Assembly (NCBI GenBank): GCA_032881465.1
Contig: CP126168.1
Span: forward strand, 1,674,001 to 1,738,000
DNA from: Parvibaculaceae bacterium PLY_AMNH_Bact1
GTDB taxonomy: Bacteria; Pseudomonadota; Alphaproteobacteria; Parvibaculales; Parvibaculaceae
Length of the DNA stretch: 64,000 nt
Reading direction: 5' to 3'
A program made the translations under genes and the position numbers. Below the pieces are notes generated by a model. That model had not been told where the DNA came from. It was given only the letters and a program-made list of their open reading frames with translations, and did no database searches. The stretch's first letter is position 1. The number at the start of each line of letters is the position of its first letter. Below, in pieces: positions 44,618 to 54,281 of this stretch.

Positions 44618-46978
44618 ATGAGCACAACAGGAATTGGACAAGCCATCCGCCGTAAGGAAGACAAACGGTTCATCACAGGTGCCGGTCGATATACCGACGA
44701 TCTGAACCGCCCCGGCCAAACCTATGCCTACTTTCTGCGAAGCCCTCATGCACATGCCAAAATCAATGGCATTGATCTGACAGAGGCAGTTGCGGCACCC
44801 GGTGTCGTGAGTATTTTCACTGGGTCTGACGTGGCTGCCGATGGCCTCGGTGGACTGATCTGCGGCTGGACCGTCCATTCAAAAGACGGCACTGAAATGA
44901 AGGCGGGAGCGCATCCGATCCTGGCCGAAGACACAGTGCGGTATGTGGGCGATCACGTTGCCATGGTTGTGGCAGAAACCTACAGCCAAGCAAAATCAGC
45001 CGCGGAACTTATCGCAGTCGACTATGATATTCTGGATGCTGCAGCCGACGTCGGCACGGCACAAGACGGGTCCGCACCACAGGTCCACGTCGAAGCACCT
45101 AACAATACGAGCTTCGACTGGGAGCTTGGGAACAAGCCGGAAACAGAGGCAGCTTTTGAAAAAGCTGCACACATTGTCAAACTGGACATCACCAACAACC
45201 GGCTGATCCCCAATGCCATGGAACCCCGCGCGGCCCTTGCGGACTACGATAGCGGCACCGATGAATACACGCTTTGGACGACAAGCCAGAACCCCCATGT
45301 CGCACGTCTCGTGCTATCCGCCTTTGTTGGGGTGGCGCCAGAACACAAATTGCGGGTCATTGCGCCCGACGTGGGTGGCGGTTTTGGATCCAAGATTTTT
45401 ATCTACGCAGAAGAAACCGCGTGCGCCTGGGCATCTGCCAAGATCAAACGTCCTATCAAGTGGACAGCGGAACGCAGCGAGTCCTTTTTGTCAGACGCTC
45501 ATGGACGAGATCATGTAAGCCACGCCGAACTGGCCGTCGCCGACGACGGCACCTTTCTGGGACTACGTGTCCAAACCAAAGCCAATCTGGGAGCCTACCT
45601 GTCGACATTCGCATCCTCCGTCCCAACATATCTCTATGGCACTCTGCTTTCGGGGCAGTACGCCCTGCCCGCCGTCTATGTTGAAGTGGACGGTGTCTTT
45701 ACCCACACCGCCCCCGTAGACGCCTACCGTGGAGCTGGACGCCCTGAAGCAACTTATTTGATTGAACGGATCGTTGAGACTGCAGCGCGTGAGTTGGGTT
45801 TCGATCCAGCCGACCTCCGTCGCAAGAATTTCATTCGCACATTCCCGCATCAAACGCCCGTCATTATGAACTATGACATTGGTGATTACGACGCATGTCT
45901 CGACAAAGCACTGGCGCTGATCGACTATGATACCTTTTCCGCCCGGAAAGCAGACGCAGAGAGCCGAGGCAAAAAGCGGGGCATTGGCTTTTCTACCTAT
46001 ATTGAAGCTTGTGGCCTCGCTCCCTCCGCCGCCGTGGGCTCCCTCGGCGCAGGCGTCGGGCTTTGGGAAAGCGCTGAGGTACAGGTTGCACCGACAGGCA
46101 AGATCGAAGTCTTTACCGGCGCGCACAGCCACGGCCAGGGCCATGAAACAACCTTCGCCCAGCTTGTCTGCGAACGGATCGGCGTCCCCATTGAAGATGT
46201 CGAAATCGTTCATGGAGACACAGGCCGCGTGCAATTCGGCATGGGGACCTATGGGTCGAGATCCGGCTCCGTCGGCATGAGCGCATTGGCAAATGCGCTC
46301 GACAAGATTGAAGCGAAAGCCAAAAAGATTGCCGCACACCTGATGGAAGCAGATGCAGGTGACATAGAGCTAAAAGATGGTGTCTTTACCGTTGCCGGAA
46401 CCGACAAAGAGCTCGCCTGGGCAGAACTCGCGCTTGGCGCCTATACCGCACACGGGTTCCCCACAGCTGAGATAGAACCGGGTCTGAAGGAAAACGCATT
46501 CTACGACCCGCTGAATTTCACCTTCCCGTCCGGCTGTCATATCTGCGAAGTCGAAATTGATCCAGATACGGGCGTGACGCAGATCGCCAATTTTGTCGCC
46601 GTGGATGATTTTGGCGTGATCGTGAATCCAATGATTGTGGAAGGTCAGGTTCAGGGCGGCATCGCCCAGGGCATCGGACAGGCGCTCTTTGAAGCCGCCC
46701 ACTATGATGAAACGGGCCAGCTGATAACCGGCTCATTCATGGACTATTGCATGCCACGCGCCGATGACCTGCCCGACTTCAATTTGGGCTTTACCCAAAC
46801 AGATTGTCCCTCAAACCCCATGGGAATGAAGGGCTGTGGCGAGGCCGGTGCAATCGCATCCCCCCCCGCCGTTATCAACGCCATCACAGACGCCCTGGGC
46901 GTCAGAGAAATTGAAATGCCAGCAACCCCCGCACGTGTGTGGGCGGCACTCGCCGCGCCAACACTCGCCGCTGATTGA
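44618..46978 (+). CDS. coxL: Molybdenum hydroxylase large subunit, Form II CoxL-like
   Basis: 786 residues. The active-site loop is AYRGAGR at 369-375; true (Form I) CO dehydrogenases have AYxCSFR there. Catalytic Glu at 742 in [14 protein letters not shown]. Binds molybdopterin cytosine dinucleotide. Form II enzymes oxidise mostly unidentified substrates, such as aldehydes or N-heterocycles, and their CO activity is disputed. Cytoplasmic or membrane-attached via CoxG. Maturation factors follow. Confidence 0.93.
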   Translation: MSTTGIGQAIRRKEDKRFITGAGRYTDDLNRPGQTYAYFLRSPHAHAKINGIDLTEAVAAPGVVSIFTGSDVAADGLGGLICGWTVHSKDGTEMKAGAHPILAEDTVRYVGDHVAMVVAETYSQAKSAAELIAVDYDILDAAADVGTAQDGSAPQVHVEAPNNTSFDWELGNKPETEAAFEKAAHIVKLDITNNRLIPNAMEPRAALADYDSGTDEYTLWTTSQNPHVARLVLSAFVGVAPEHKLRVIAPDVGGGFGSKIFIYAEETACAWASAKIKRPIKWTAERSESFLSDAHGRDHVSHAELAVADDGTFLGLRVQTKANLGAYLSTFASSVPTYLYGTLLSGQYALPAVYVEVDGVFTHTAPVDAYRGAGRPEATYLIERIVETAARELGFDPADLRRKNFIRTFPHQTPVIMNYDIGDYDACLDKALALIDYDTFSARKADAESRGKKRGIGFSTYIEACGLAPSAAVGSLGAGVGLWESAEVQVAPTGKIEVFTGAHSHGQGHETTFAQLVCERIGVPIEDVEIVHGDTGRVQFGMGTYGSRSGSVGMSALANALDKIEAKAKKIAAHLMEADAGDIELKDGVFTVAGTDKELAWAELALGAYTAHGFPTAEIEPGLKENAFYDPLNFTFPSGCHICEVEIDPDTGVTQIANFVAVDDFGVIVNPMIVEGQVQGGIAQGIGQALFEAAHYDETGQLITGSFMDYCMPRADDLPDFNLGFTQTDCPSNPMGMKGCGEAGAIASPPAVINAITDALGVREIEMPATPARVWAALAAPTLAAD

Positions 46979-46987
46979 GGAACGCCC

Positions 46988-47785
46988 ATGTATCAGTTTG
47001 ACTATCATCGCGCCGAGAGCGTCGCAGAAGCCGCAGAGCTTCTCTCCGCAAACGACGAAAACACACTGCTCGCGGGGGGACAAACCTTGATCCCGACGCT
47101 TAAGCAGCGCCTGGCCATGCCAGCAACGCTGGTCGATATAGGCAACATCGCCGACCTTAACTTCATCAAAGCCGAAGGGGATGCGATCACCATTGGTGCC
47201 GCCACCAAACATGCAGACGTCGCCTCCTCTCCAGAGGTCGCCAAGCATCTTCCTTCCCTCGCTCACTTGGCAGCCCATATAGGTGATCCGGCGGTGCGCA
47301 ATCGCGGTACCATTGGCGGATCGCTCGCAAACAATGACCCCGCCGCAGACTATCCAGCGGCCGCTCTCGGCCTTGACGCGAAAATCCACACCAACAAGCG
47401 CCTCATCGATGCTGATCCCTATTTCACGGGCATGTTCGAAACCGCCTTGGAAGAAGATGAGATTATTACAGAGGTCACCTTTCCCCATCCGGAGAAAGCC
47501 GCTTACGTCAAATTCCCCAACCCAGCGTCCCGCTATGCCATGGTGGGCGTATTCGTCGCCAAAACGGCCATCGATATTCGGGTCGCTGTGACGGGTGCCG
47601 GCGCAGACGGTGTCTTCCGTATGAAAGAAATGGAAGACGCACTCGGCAGCAACTGGTCGCCCGACGCTGTTACGGGGATCAAGGTGCCAGAGGACGGTCT
47701 TCTCTCTGACCTCCATGGTGCCGCCGATTATCGCAGCCACCTTATCTCTGTGATGGCGGGACGTGCCGTCGCAGCCACCATGTGA
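46988..47785 (+). CDS. coxM: Molybdenum hydroxylase medium subunit, FAD protein
   Basis: 265 residues. FAD-binding motifs AGGQTLIPTLKQRLA and TIGGSLANNDPAADYPAA match CoxM/CutM. Collects electrons from CoxS and passes them to quinone or another acceptor. Starts 9 bases after coxL. Confidence 0.95.
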   Translation: MYQFDYHRAESVAEAAELLSANDENTLLAGGQTLIPTLKQRLAMPATLVDIGNIADLNFIKAEGDAITIGAATKHADVASSPEVAKHLPSLAHLAAHIGDPAVRNRGTIGGSLANNDPAADYPAAALGLDAKIHTNKRLIDADPYFTGMFETALEEDEIITEVTFPHPEKAAYVKFPNPASRYAMVGVFVAKTAIDIRVAVTGAGADGVFRMKEMEDALGSNWSPDAVTGIKVPEDGLLSDLHGAADYRSHLISVMAGRAVAATM

Positions 47786-47816
47786 CCTGCCTCACCAATC
47801 GCGATAGTCTGAACAT

Positions 47817-48725
47817 ATGACCATTTCTCTTCCTGGCTCAATCGATGAGACAGCGGCTCTGCTGTCGAGTGGTGCCTATGTGGCAGACCGATCCCTCGCG
47901 ACGGTCCTCTTTCTGGCACTTAAAATGGGGCGTCCGCTATTCCTGGAAGGCGAAGCTGGCGTCGGCAAGACAGAGATCGCAAAGGTGCTCGCAAGTGCAC
48001 TCGGTCGGAAGCTCATCCGCCTGCAATGCTATGAGGGTCTCGACACCGCTGCGGCGGTCTATGAATGGAACTATCAGGCGCAGATGATTGAGATCCGCCT
48101 GGCCGAAGCGCAAGGTGTTGAAGACCGAGGCGCGCTCGCAAAAGACGTGTTTGATGACCGGTTTCTGATCCGGCGTCCCCTCTTACAGGCGCTACAGCCA
48201 GACGTGAACGGCCCACCGGTGCTGCTCATCGATGAACTCGACAGAACCGACGAACCGTTCGAAGCATACCTGCTGGAGGTACTCTCAGATTTCCAGATCA
48301 CCATTCCGGAAATCGGAACCATCAAAGCAGCAGAACCGCCAATCGTGATCGTAACGTCCAATCGCACCCGCGAGATCCACGATGCACTGAAGCGCCGCTG
48401 CCTCTACCATTGGGTCGACTATCCAGACGCGGAAAGAGAGCTGGAGATTGTGCGCCTGAAAGCACCCGATGCTGCCGACGACCTGTCTCAGCAAATTGTC
48501 GCTTTTGTTCAGGCCTTGCGTGAGCGTGATCTCTATAAGCAGCCCGGCATTGCCGAAACGCTTGATTGGGCGAATGCGCTAACCCAGCTAAATGCCGTCT
48601 CACTGAGCGAGAGCAATATCAATGACACGCTTGGCACTCTTCTCAAGTATCAGGATGACATCGCCCAGGTACGCGGGTCCGACGCCGCACAAATTCTGGA
48701 TGAACTGAAAACCGCGGCCGAATGA
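47817..48725 (+). CDS. coxD: MoxR-type AAA+ ATPase
   Basis: 302 residues. Walker A EGEAGVGKTEIAK, Walker B VLLIDELDRTD, sensor region VTSNRTREIHDALKRRCLYHW. CoxD is needed for active-site assembly (sulfur or copper insertion) of CO dehydrogenase; here it likely serves the Form II enzyme. Its stop overlaps coxE by 4 bases. Confidence 0.93.
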   Translation: MTISLPGSIDETAALLSSGAYVADRSLATVLFLALKMGRPLFLEGEAGVGKTEIAKVLASALGRKLIRLQCYEGLDTAAAVYEWNYQAQMIEIRLAEAQGVEDRGALAKDVFDDRFLIRRPLLQALQPDVNGPPVLLIDELDRTDEPFEAYLLEVLSDFQITIPEIGTIKAAEPPIVIVTSNRTREIHDALKRRCLYHWVDYPDAERELEIVRLKAPDAADDLSQQIVAFVQALRERDLYKQPGIAETLDWANALTQLNAVSLSESNINDTLGTLLKYQDDIAQVRGSDAAQILDELKTAAE

Positions 48726-49903
48726 CAGACAGCCCGGGCCACATTGCCGAGAATATTGCACATTTCGCACGTGTGCTCCGTCGCGCTGGCGTGCCAGTCG
48801 GACCCCGTCAGGTGATTGATGCCATTGAGGCGGTACAGATGGCAGGCATCACATCAGAGAGTGATCTCTACTGGGCCCTTCACACGACGCTGATCCATAG
48901 CCAAGACATGCGGGACATATTCAATCAGGCATTCCATGTTTTTTGGCGCGATCCCAGAATGCTCGAGCGCATGATGGCGATGATGCTTCCAGAACTCGCA
49001 ACCCTACCAGAGGAACCAGAAGAGCGAACGAGCCGCAGGCTCGCAGAAGCATTGCTCAGTCAAGAATCCACGCCACTCCAGGACCCAGAACCAGACATCG
49101 AAATTGATGCCAGGGAAACCATGTCGGCCGCAGAGATCCTGCGTACAAAGGACTTCGAACAGATGAGCGCCGCTGAAATTGCTGACGCGCGGAAAGCCCT
49201 CTCACAGCTGCACCTGCGCCATGACAGTGTCCTCACCCGCAGGACACGTCCCTCCTCAAGCGGCGCACTTATTGACATGCGTTCGTCCCTGCGCGCCTCG
49301 CTGCGAGGTGGTGACATAATTCCACTTAAGCGACGCGAACGCAGGCACCGTCCGCCACCGCTTGTTGTCCTCTGCGATATTTCCGGTTCCATGAGTGTCT
49401 ATGCCAGAACATTTCTTCACTTCCTCCACGCCCTCACCAATGACAGAGACCGAGTCCACACATTCTTGTTTGGCACACGTCTAACTCATGTTTCACGCCA
49501 ACTTCGCCACAAAGACATCGACGAAGCCCTGTCTGCTGTTTCGAACACCGTCGAAGACTGGGATGGAGGGACGCGTGTCGGCGAAACACTCAGACGTTTT
49601 AATGTGGATTGGGCGCGAAGGGTACTGGGCCAGGGAGCGACGGTACTCCTCGTCACAGACGGTCTGGACAGAGACGGTGCCGAGGGCCTGGAGCCTGAAA
49701 TCGCCCGCCTTCATCGCGCCAGCCGCAGGTTAATATGGCTTAATCCGCTACTCCGCTATGATGCATTTGAACCCAAAGCCCTTGGTATCCGAACCATGCT
49801 ACCCCATGTGGATGAATTCAGACCCGTCCACAACCTGGCGTCTCTGCAACACCTTGTGGCATCCTTGAGTGCCCCCAATCGAATCTGGCCGACAGCAGCA
49901 TGA
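48722..49903 (+). CDS. coxE: VWA-domain maturation protein
   Basis: 393 residues. VWA domain with MIDAS DISGSMSVYART and the later DGLDRDGAEG loop. Partner of the MoxR ATPase CoxD, with which VWA proteins commonly work in metal-cofactor insertion. Overlaps coxD and the next gene by 4 bases each. Confidence 0.92.
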   Translation: MTDSPGHIAENIAHFARVLRRAGVPVGPRQVIDAIEAVQMAGITSESDLYWALHTTLIHSQDMRDIFNQAFHVFWRDPRMLERMMAMMLPELATLPEEPEERTSRRLAEALLSQESTPLQDPEPDIEIDARETMSAAEILRTKDFEQMSAAEIADARKALSQLHLRHDSVLTRRTRPSSSGALIDMRSSLRASLRGGDIIPLKRRERRHRPPPLVVLCDISGSMSVYARTFLHFLHALTNDRDRVHTFLFGTRLTHVSRQLRHKDIDEALSAVSNTVEDWDGGTRVGETLRRFNVDWARRVLGQGATVLLVTDGLDRDGAEGLEPEIARLHRASRRLIWLNPLLRYDAFEPKALGIRTMLPHVDEFRPVHNLASLQHLVASLSAPNRIWPTAA

Positions 49904-50259
49904 CCGATAGGACAACACATTTAGACACCATGATGCTCGCAGACGATAACGTGCTGGCACAAGCAGCAGCCTGGGTGGATGCAGGATGTAAAGTGGCAAT
50001 TGCCACCGTCATCGAAACTTGGGGCTCTGCACCACGTCCTGTCGGCAGTCAACTTGCCGTTCGTGAGGACTCTACCTTCGTAGGCTCCGTATCTGGCGGA
50101 TGCATTGAAGGCGACGTCGTCACACGGGCCTTGGACGCCATTCAAAATGAAACATCCGAAGTTCTGGAATATGGAGTCGCCGACGCCATGGCGTGGGAGG
50201 TGGGGCTTGCATGCGGCGGTAAGATAAAAATCTATCTCGAACCACTCACGGGCACCTGA
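49900..50259 (+). CDS. XdhC/CoxI N-terminal domain protein
   Basis: 119 residues. Matches the N-terminal half of XdhC (TVIETWGSAPRPVGSQLAV and GSVSGGCIEGDVV). XdhC binds molybdenum cofactor and promotes its insertion and sulfuration. The C-terminal Rossmann half is encoded separately next door; the split is intact on both sides (clean start and stop), so it is not an obvious frameshift. Confidence 0.9.
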   Translation: MTDRTTHLDTMMLADDNVLAQAAAWVDAGCKVAIATVIETWGSAPRPVGSQLAVREDSTFVGSVSGGCIEGDVVTRALDAIQNETSEVLEYGVADAMAWEVGLACGGKIKIYLEPLTGT

Positions 50260-50262
50260 GGC

Positions 50263-50952
50263 ATGAAGCAGGAAACCCTGAAGCATATATTGAGCGCCCA
50301 GGCTGCGAAACAACCCATCGTGCTGGCATCAAACCTTGAGACGAATGAACAGCTGACACTCGCACCAACTACGAAAGGTCAGCCAGACTGGATGATCGCA
50401 GCCGTCGAAACGGCCGTTAGATCCGACAAGAGCCGCGTTATAGAAGCCCCAGATGGATCGGTCTGGTTTTTCAATGTCTTCAACCCATCCCTCCGCCTCA
50501 TCATCGTCGGTGCCGTTCATATCGCGCAACCGCTTGCGCGCATGGGGCTGGAGGCCAGTTATGATGTGAGCGTTGTTGACCCGAGAGAAGCCTTCGCCTC
50601 CGCCGACCGATTTCCGAATGTTACGTTGGTCAGCGAATGGCCCGATAAGGCGCTTCAAAACCTAGAGTTGGATGCTCGGACCGCTGTCGTGACCCTCACG
50701 CACGACCCAAAATTGGATGACCCTGCCCTTCATGTCGCGTTGAAATCGACCGCTTTCTACATCGGTGCCCTTGGCAGCAAGAAGACGCAAGCGGCACGGC
50801 AACAACGCCTTACGGACACGGGCTTTGCCGAAACAGAAATCGCTCGCATCTGTGGACCAGTCGGCCTCAACATTGGCGCCAAAAGTCCAGCTGAAATCGC
50901 CATATCTATCCTTGCTGAAATAACGCTGACACTTCGCCAGGAGCGTTCATGA
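50263..50952 (+). CDS. XdhC Rossmann-domain protein
   Basis: 229 residues. RLIIVGAVHIAQPLARMGLEASYDVSVVDPRE is the Rossmann motif of the XdhC C-terminal domain (usual GAGHIA reads GAVHIA), and CGPVGLNIGAKSPAEIAISILAEI is its signature. Works with the preceding 119-residue protein. Overlaps the fusion gene downstream by 4 bases. Confidence 0.9.
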   Translation: MKQETLKHILSAQAAKQPIVLASNLETNEQLTLAPTTKGQPDWMIAAVETAVRSDKSRVIEAPDGSVWFFNVFNPSLRLIIVGAVHIAQPLARMGLEASYDVSVVDPREAFASADRFPNVTLVSEWPDKALQNLELDARTAVVTLTHDPKLDDPALHVALKSTAFYIGALGSKKTQAARQQRLTDTGFAETEIARICGPVGLNIGAKSPAEIAISILAEITLTLRQERS

Positions 50953-52568
50953 AATTCGGCTCCTTATCCGTGGCAAAGGCAGAAGGCGTGGTGCTCGCGC
51001 ATTCTGTGCGTGCTGGCGACAAGACCCTGAAAAAGGGTCTTGTTCTGAGCGGTGAAGACATTGAAACGCTCTCAAGCGCAGGCATCGCAACGATCTACGC
51101 GGCTGAGTTGGAACCAGACGACATACCAGAAGACGAAGCAGCCGCGACGATTGCAGCCGCACTCACGGGCCCCCACACGCGCACGGACATAGCCTTCACA
51201 GGACGCGCCAATCTCTATGCAACCGCGTCAGGTGTCCTCTGTCTGAATGAAGCGACCATCAACGAAATCAATAGCCTGGATGAATCCATCACGGTCGCAA
51301 CACTCGCAAATTTCGAGGCGGCAGCCGAAGGGCAAATGTTGGCTACTGTAAAAATCATTCCCTATGCCGCACCAAAGAAACTGGTCGATCAGGCAGTCAC
51401 TTTGGCGTCTGATACTTCGCCCGCGCTGGAGCTGCAGCCTTTTAAGTTCAAAAGAGCGGCTCTCATCCTCACAAGCGTCGATGGGACCAAACAGTCTGTT
51501 CTGACCAAATCAGAAACCGTTATCCGGTCAAGACTTGAGAGCCTCGGTGTTACGTTGGACAACGTGCAGACGTGCCAACATAACGAAACATCACTTATGG
51601 CTACGCTTCAAGAGGTGCCGACCAACGTTGAGATGATCCTGGTCCTTGGTGCATCAGCAACCGGTGACCGGCACGATGTCGTTCCAGCGTCCATCAAAAA
51701 ATCCGGGGGGGTAGTCAAATATTTTGGCATGCCGGTTGATCCAGGAAATCTGTTGCTCCTGGCTGAGCTGAACAATAGGCCCGTGATTGGGCTCCCCGGC
51801 TGCGCAAGGTCCCCCAAACTAAATGGCGCCGATTGGGTGTTGCAGCGCCTGGTTGCCGGACTGAGAGTGGAACCTCGAGATATTCAATCGATGGGCGTCG
51901 GAGGTCTGTTGAAAGAAATTCCTTCCCGACCACAACCCCGCGATGCCAAACACGCCAAGGAACACTCACCTCGTGTCGCAGCAATCATTCTTGGCGGTGG
52001 CCGCTCCACCCGTATGGGACCAACCAATAAACTCACAAGCAGCTTTGAGGGCAAACCGTTGATTGCCCATGTAGCCGATGCCGCTCTGGCATCAAACGCC
52101 GATGGTATCATCCTTGTGACAGGCCATGAAAAAGATGAGGTGCTGAAAGCCCTTGCAGGTCGGCCCATGTCATATGCTCACAACCCCGATTATGCGGACG
52201 GATTGAGCACCTCCATCAAAGCGGGCATCAAAGCGGCCACAGAGCTTGACCCGCCGGTAGACGCGGCAGTGATCCTCCTCGGTGATATGCCGCTTATCAA
52301 CGCAGATCTCATCAACCGCTTGATCGTTGAGCACGCTCCTGCAGACGATAAGTTCATTTGCGTCCCCGTCGTAGGCAAAAAGCGAGGGAACCCCGTTTTG
52401 TGGGACGCCTCCTTCTTCAACGACCTTCTCAACTTAAGTGGAGACGTTGGGGCAAAGGCACTGATGGCACAGAATGCAGACCTTGTGTCCGAGGTACCCT
52501 TCGACGACGATGCTCCCCTCACTGATTTCGATACACCCGAGGCGTTGCGGCAACATCGAGCTGATTAG
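50949..52568 (+). CDS. Molybdopterin-binding / MocA-like cytidylyltransferase fusion
   Basis: 539 residues. Residues about 1-330 resemble a molybdopterin-binding domain (MoCF-biosynthesis/MoeA-MogA type, with GLPGCARSPKLNGADWV). Residues from about 343 are a MocA-like nucleotidyltransferase: AAIILGGGRSTRMGPTNKL. NKL after RMGxx is the CTP-using MocA pattern (GTP-using MobA has DKxL), which fits a CoxL-type enzyme needing molybdopterin cytosine dinucleotide. One protein may thus bind molybdopterin and attach CMP. Shares a 4-base convergent overlap with the GH13 gene. Confidence 0.87.
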   Translation: MKFGSLSVAKAEGVVLAHSVRAGDKTLKKGLVLSGEDIETLSSAGIATIYAAELEPDDIPEDEAAATIAAALTGPHTRTDIAFTGRANLYATASGVLCLNEATINEINSLDESITVATLANFEAAAEGQMLATVKIIPYAAPKKLVDQAVTLASDTSPALELQPFKFKRAALILTSVDGTKQSVLTKSETVIRSRLESLGVTLDNVQTCQHNETSLMATLQEVPTNVEMILVLGASATGDRHDVVPASIKKSGGVVKYFGMPVDPGNLLLLAELNNRPVIGLPGCARSPKLNGADWVLQRLVAGLRVEPRDIQSMGVGGLLKEIPSRPQPRDAKHAKEHSPRVAAIILGGGRSTRMGPTNKLTSSFEGKPLIAHVADAALASNADGIILVTGHEKDEVLKALAGRPMSYAHNPDYADGLSTSIKAGIKAATELDPPVDAAVILLGDMPLINADLINRLIVEHAPADDKFICVPVVGKKRGNPVLWDASFFNDLLNLSGDVGAKALMAQNADLVSEVPFDDDAPLTDFDTPEALRQHRAD

Positions 52569-54202
52569 GACCCACTGAAAAAAGCCGCGCTTCGAGGACC
52601 ACAAATAACTTCTGCTCCGACAATCGACGCATCGCCCGTTCCAAAATCCAGTCTATCGGCACCCTTCAAAACGATTTCTGAGGCCGCACTGCCATGCCAG
52701 ACAGAAGCTTCGTCACTTGCGTTGAAGACACAAGTCAGTCTTTCATCCCCAAACTCGCGCCGAAATGCCAGAATGGGCCCACTGCTCTCAAGAAACGTAA
52801 TGTCACCAGTCGATAGACAAGCGTGTTCCTTCCGGAAGCGGATGGCCTCTCGCGCGAACTTCAAGACCGTATCATTCATAGCTTCCTGAATATCAACAGC
52901 TCGCTCTGAGTGTGCCTCCGGGATTGGCAGCCAGGGGTCTCCACTGCTGAACGCTGCATTAGGCGCACGACCGATCCATGGCATAGGTGTCCTGCATCCA
53001 TCACGGCCCTTGCCGAAGGGAAAATAGAGATCGCCCACTGGGTCCTGAATCCTGTCGCGATCTATGTCGACATCAGGAAGTCCAAGCTCCTCTCCTTGAT
53101 AGAGAAGCACGGTTCCTCTAAGCGCCAAAAGAAGCGCCAATCCGAACTTAGCCAAAGCATCATCGCCAGCTCTTCCCCCACCCCATCTTGTCACCGGGCG
53201 CGTGAGATCATGATTGGAGAAAGTCACACAAGGCCAGGGATCGCCGTTCTTCTTCAGCGTCTCCTGGTAGTAGTTCTGAAAGACCTCAGGTGCGAGAGAT
53301 CTGTCTTCCAGAAAATCAAATGTATACGCCGTATGCAGCAGATCAGGTTCCCCAACATAGGCCCCGATCATTTCCGGTGTCTCAGCAAATTCCCCAAAAG
53401 CGAGCCGGTCCTCATATTCGTCAAGAACCGACCGCACAGCCCGCATGGCAATCTGGTTTTCAGACAAACCGCTGTCATGCACATGTTGCTGGAGCCGCGG
53501 AGCATGAGACCAATTCAGACTGGTCCGTTCGTCCAGTGGGACGGCCGGGTTATCAGCGAGCGTGGCGTCATGGTAGTAGGCATGTGCCACATCCAACCGG
53601 AACCCATCCACGCCGCGCTCCAGCCAGAAGCGCAAAACATTCATCAGGGCTTTTACCGCTTCTGGTTCATGGAAGTTCAGTTTCGGCTGCTGACGCAGAA
53701 ATTTGTGGTGGTAATACTGCCGCCGCACTGGGTGCCATGACCAGGCAGGCCCGCCAAAAGCCGACATCCAATTGTTGGGCGGCGTGCCATCTTCTTTGGC
53801 ATCTGCCCAGACGTACCAGTTAGCCCTGTCACTCTCCCGAGAAAGAAGGCTCTCCTGAAACCATTCATGCTGGTCAGAGCTGTGAGCAAGCACCTGGTCC
53901 AGTATGAGTTTCATCCCCCGTTCGTGGGTCGCCTCCAACAGAGCGTCAAACCCGTCGAGCGTGCCCATCTCGGGCGCGATATTGCAATAGTCTGCAACGT
54001 CATAGCCAAAATCTTTGTTCGGGCTTGGATAGATAGGAGACAGCCAAATAGCATCAACACCAAGAGACGCCACATAATCCAGCTTTCGCTTGATACCTTC
54101 CAGATCGCCGACGCCTGAGCCGGTCGTATCCGCATAGCTCCTTGGGTAAATCTGATAGACAATCGCCCCTTTCCACCAAGGCGTCTTCGCTGAACCACTC
54201 AT
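52565..54202 (-). CDS. GH13 alpha-glucosidase/oligo-1,6-glucosidase-like enzyme
   Basis: 545 residues from 54202 (AGGGG 6 bases upstream; the ATG at 54208 lacks spacing). TIM-barrel marks: VYQIYPRSYADTTGSGVGDLEGI, DGFRLDVAHAYYHD with the nucleophile Asp, AFGEFAET with the acid/base Glu, TFSNHDLTR with the third Asp. No signal peptide, so intracellular cleavage of alpha-1,4 or 1,6-linked glucosides, sucrose or trehalose-type sugars. Exact linkage cannot be read. Divergent from the halohydrin dehalogenase gene. Confidence 0.9.
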   Translation of the reverse strand: MSGSAKTPWWKGAIVYQIYPRSYADTTGSGVGDLEGIKRKLDYVASLGVDAIWLSPIYPSPNKDFGYDVADYCNIAPEMGTLDGFDALLEATHERGMKLILDQVLAHSSDQHEWFQESLLSRESDRANWYVWADAKEDGTPPNNWMSAFGGPAWSWHPVRRQYYHHKFLRQQPKLNFHEPEAVKALMNVLRFWLERGVDGFRLDVAHAYYHDATLADNPAVPLDERTSLNWSHAPRLQQHVHDSGLSENQIAMRAVRSVLDEYEDRLAFGEFAETPEMIGAYVGEPDLLHTAYTFDFLEDRSLAPEVFQNYYQETLKKNGDPWPCVTFSNHDLTRPVTRWGGGRAGDDALAKFGLALLLALRGTVLLYQGEELGLPDVDIDRDRIQDPVGDLYFPFGKGRDGCRTPMPWIGRAPNAAFSSGDPWLPIPEAHSERAVDIQEAMNDTVLKFAREAIRFRKEHACLSTGDITFLESSGPILAFRREFGDERLTCVFNASDEASVWHGSAASEIVLKGADRLDFGTGDASIVGAEVICGPRSAAFFSGS

Positions 54203-54281
54203 CCACATCCCCTAATACATCGCGTTCTACACGCGTAAATGCTACATGAGGATGCAGCACATGAACATGTTGGAGAGAGCT

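Noticed and set aside
44618-46978. CoxL as a true aerobic CO dehydrogenase
   Set aside because: The active-site loop is AYRGAGR, not AYxCSFR, so it is Form II; CO oxidation is not claimed.
49900-50262. XdhC as a frameshifted pseudogene
   Set aside because: Both halves have clean starts and stops and conserved motifs, and no sequence is missing at the junction, so a natural split is more likely.
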